Below, one piece after another: positions 17,698-20,000 of a stretch of 20,000 nt of DNA (the stretch's first letter is position 1; each line of letters begins with the position of its first letter). The notes below the pieces were generated by a model, which was given only the letters and a program-made list of their open reading frames with translations, was not told the DNA's origin and made no database searches. The position numbers were made by a program, and so were the translations under genes. The stretch comes from Monoplex corrugatus. Its lineage: Eukaryota > Mollusca > Gastropoda > Littorinimorpha > Ranellidae. Location: the NCBI GenBank assembly GCA_030674185.1, contig JAPXFY010000023.1:14606186-14626185 (forward strand). The letters are read 5' to 3'.

Positions 17698-19684
17698 TCA
17701 TCATCATCATCAAGTGCCTTGCTGCATGGCGTTGGCAATTATGGACTTCCATCTGTCTCTATCTCTTGTTGCCTCAAGATCTCTACTACCCTCCTTGTCT
17801 TCAGCCACTCTGCAAGTCTGTCTAGCATCTTCTCTCTGGGTCTACCCGTGCTCTCTTTCCCTCCACCTTTCCCGTTGTGACCAGGTGTTCCAATTCCCCT
17901 TTCCTCATAAAATGGCCTATAAATGTTGTCTGTCTTTCCTAATTTTCCTTATGAATGATCTACTAGTGTCTGCCTCCATCAAGACTGTCTCGTTTGTTTT
18001 CTTTACTGTCCATGGAACTCTCAACATCCTTTTTAGAAACCACATCTCGGCTGCCTCAATCTTGTTCTGGCTTTGCTTGTTGACTGTCCATACCTCGCAA
18101 CCATACAACAGTATTGGTTCTATATAACATTCAAGAACTCTCTTCCTGATGTTAACCGATAGGATTTGTTGGTAAGAATGCTTGTCATCTTCTTGAATGC
18201 TGTTTTGGCTTGGCCGATTCTGCTGGCTATTTCTGATGTGCATCTACCGTCTGGTGAAATGATCGTTCCCAGGTACTTAAACTTATCAATCTGTCTCAAG
18301 GTTGTGCCGTTTGCTGTTATTTTGCATGAGGGGATTTCATGTTTTTTACTGATCACCATGACTTCAGTCTTCCTGCTGTTCAGTTCCAACCCCTTACCTT
18401 TGCTTTCTATTTCAAGTTTATTCACAAGGTTTTTGTAGGTCCCTTTCACTTTCTGCAATTAGCACGGTGTCATCTGCGTATCAAATGTTGTTTATCATTT
18501 TTCCTCCAACCTTTAATCCAGGGTCTTCCTCTAGGTTTCTCATGATGTTTTGCTGTAAAGTGAAAAAGATCTGGTGACAAAACACAACCCTGTCTGACTC
18601 CTCTTTTGATGTTTTGGAGAGAGCTTATATCGTTTTTTATTCTCATTGCAGCTGTTTGTTCCCAATACATATTTCTGATTATTCGTAGATCTTTTCCGTC
18701 AATATTGAGTCTTTCTAGTTGGTTGATCAATTCTACATGTCTTACCCGATCGAAAACCTTGGTATAATCATCAAAGCATAAATATAAATCCTTGCTCATC
18801 TTGACTGAACTCTCTATGATAGTTCTTAGGATGTATATGGCATTAATAGTTCCTTTCCCTTCCACAAATCCACACTGTTCATCTGCTATTTCTCCTTTGA
18901 TTCTATTCCTTGTCCTCATCATGATTATTCTTAATAGGATCTTGGTTACATGACTCATCAAATTGATTGTGCAATAGAGTTCGCATTCTATAGTCCCCTG
19001 TCTTCTTTGGAAGTGCAATGAAATTGATTTTGACATATCTTTGGGGATTTTTCCAGTGTTGTAAATTTCATTTAGGAGAATTGTTATTTTTTCTATACCG
19101 AATTCCTCCAGGGCTTAATCATCTCTGCAGTAATGTTGTCTGGTCCTGGGGCTTTTCCTGGTTTCATCTTTTTCAATTCTGCTCTAACTTCATCTTTCAT
19201 TATGGGTGGTCCTTCAAAGTTCTTTCTTATAATGTGTTCTACATTTCTGTCATCTTCAAAAAGGTCTTTAAAGTACTTTCCCCATCTGTCTAATATTTTG
19301 TCTTTTTCCATGAGAAGCGTACCATCTTTCGATTTTAAGCAACCAAGTTAATGTAGGCCTACATGTATTTTTCCTGTGGACAATTTCTTCAATTTGTCTG
19401 TACATACCCTGAGGATCCGTTCTGTGTCGGTCTTCTATTTCTTTGCATTTTGTTTTTACCCAAGCTTCCTTAGCTTCATTGCACCTATTCCTGATTTCTT
19501 TGTTTATCTTCCTGTATCTCCTTGTTTCTCTTTGCCTTCCTCTGTTCCTCCATCAAGCCTAAAATTTCTTTTGTCATCCAGTTCTTTTTTGCTTTTCTGT
19601 CTACTACGGGGATTTCTTCATAAGCTTCATTTATCAAATTTCTCAACTTTGTCCATTGTTCTTCAGCACCAACACTTCCACTGC
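17698..19684 (-). mobile_element. RTE-like non-LTR retrotransposon, 5'-truncated, inactive
   Basis: On the minus strand, reading down from about 19684, the pieces are: linker (EEQWTKLRNLINEAYEEI), KMKPGKAPGPDNITAEMIK at about 19150, IADEQCGFVEGKGT at about 18880, CFDDYTKVFDRV at about 18770, GVRQGCVLSPDLF at about 18595, YADDTVLIAESE at about 18480, KYLGTIISPDGR at about 18270, and WFLKRMLRVPWT at about 18030. The 3' end has a (ATG)n tail at 17712-17698. These motifs and the C-terminal region are those of RTE-clade LINEs (BovB relatives). The endonuclease is missing through 5' truncation. Several frameshifts are present (near 19480, 19110, 18980, 18440 and 18120). A TGA lies directly before YADD where Arg is usual. 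It is the same family as the plus-strand fragments at 12247 and 16823. Confidence 0.87.
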
Positions 19685-20000
19685 ACACAAATGTCCACCA
19701 ACACACTGTCACACTGACACAACAATGTCACACACACTACACACAACAACATGTCACACACACACTATACACAACATGTCACACACACTACACAATGTCA
19801 ACACTACACACATGTCACACTATCACACACTACAACAACAACTGTCACACACACTACACACAACATGTCACACACTACACACAACATGTCACACACATAC
19901 ACACAACATGTCCCCACACTACACACAACATGTCACACACACACACAACATGTCACACACACACACACATGTCACACACTACACACAACATGTCACACAC
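19685..20000. repeat. 21-bp minisatellite, right arm
   Basis: Repeats of ACATGTCACACAC plus TACACACA, more than ten copies with length variants, continuing to the window edge. Same family as 17500-17697. Confidence 0.92.

Overview
This is eukaryotic, intron-scale DNA. There is no bacterial-style gene packing, several long (CA)n tracts, minisatellites, tRNA-derived SINEs, TTAA-flanked short elements and decayed non-LTR retrotransposons. The repeat mix suits a marine invertebrate, and a mollusc is a reasonable guess. That assignment is inference; no species marker is visible.

The only host gene I can support lies on the minus strand. It is an NAD-dependent cytosolic-type glycerol-3-phosphate dehydrogenase (GPD1/GPD1L family). 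Four consecutive internal exons are present, in transcript order A 17399-17258, B 8382-8270, C 6971-6851 and D 472-357. Together they encode about 164 residues, matching human GPD1 from about residue 121 to the 280s. All four are open, the phases join correctly, and the known catalytic residues (human K204, N205, D260, T264, R269, N270) are present. The N-terminal Rossmann exons and the last exons lie outside the window. Most of the other features are intronic to this gene.

The layout from left to right is as follows. 1-240 is a tandem and inverted cluster of TTAA-MITE ends, followed by exon D. Intron C-D (473-6850) holds a 201-bp TTAA MITE inside a tandem duplication, a CR1/L2-like LINE 3' end, two tRNA-SINEs, two more TTAA elements, (CA)n and (CT)n tracts, and a 1.4-kb AT-rich minisatellite of 18 units. 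Exon C follows. The short intron B-C (6972-8269) begins and ends in UG repeats and contains one copy of a 0.5-kb dispersed retroposon. Exon B is abutted by a 2.1-kb array of about 70 units of roughly 32 bp, then a second copy of the 0.5-kb retroposon.

The rest of intron A-B (10548-17257) holds minisatellites, a fourth TTAA element, and a nest: a 5'-truncated RTE-like LINE split by a nearly full-length APE-type LINE, which is itself split by a 476-bp insertion. Exon A follows. Beyond it, a 21-bp minisatellite is split by a minus-strand RTE-like LINE.

The most interesting point is intron A-B. Its predicted acceptor lacks an AG and its donor is weak. The array next to exon B carries an AATAAA hexamer in most units on the gene's sense strand, and on the other strand resembles a tandem series of 3' splice sites. 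None of the LINEs looks able to move.
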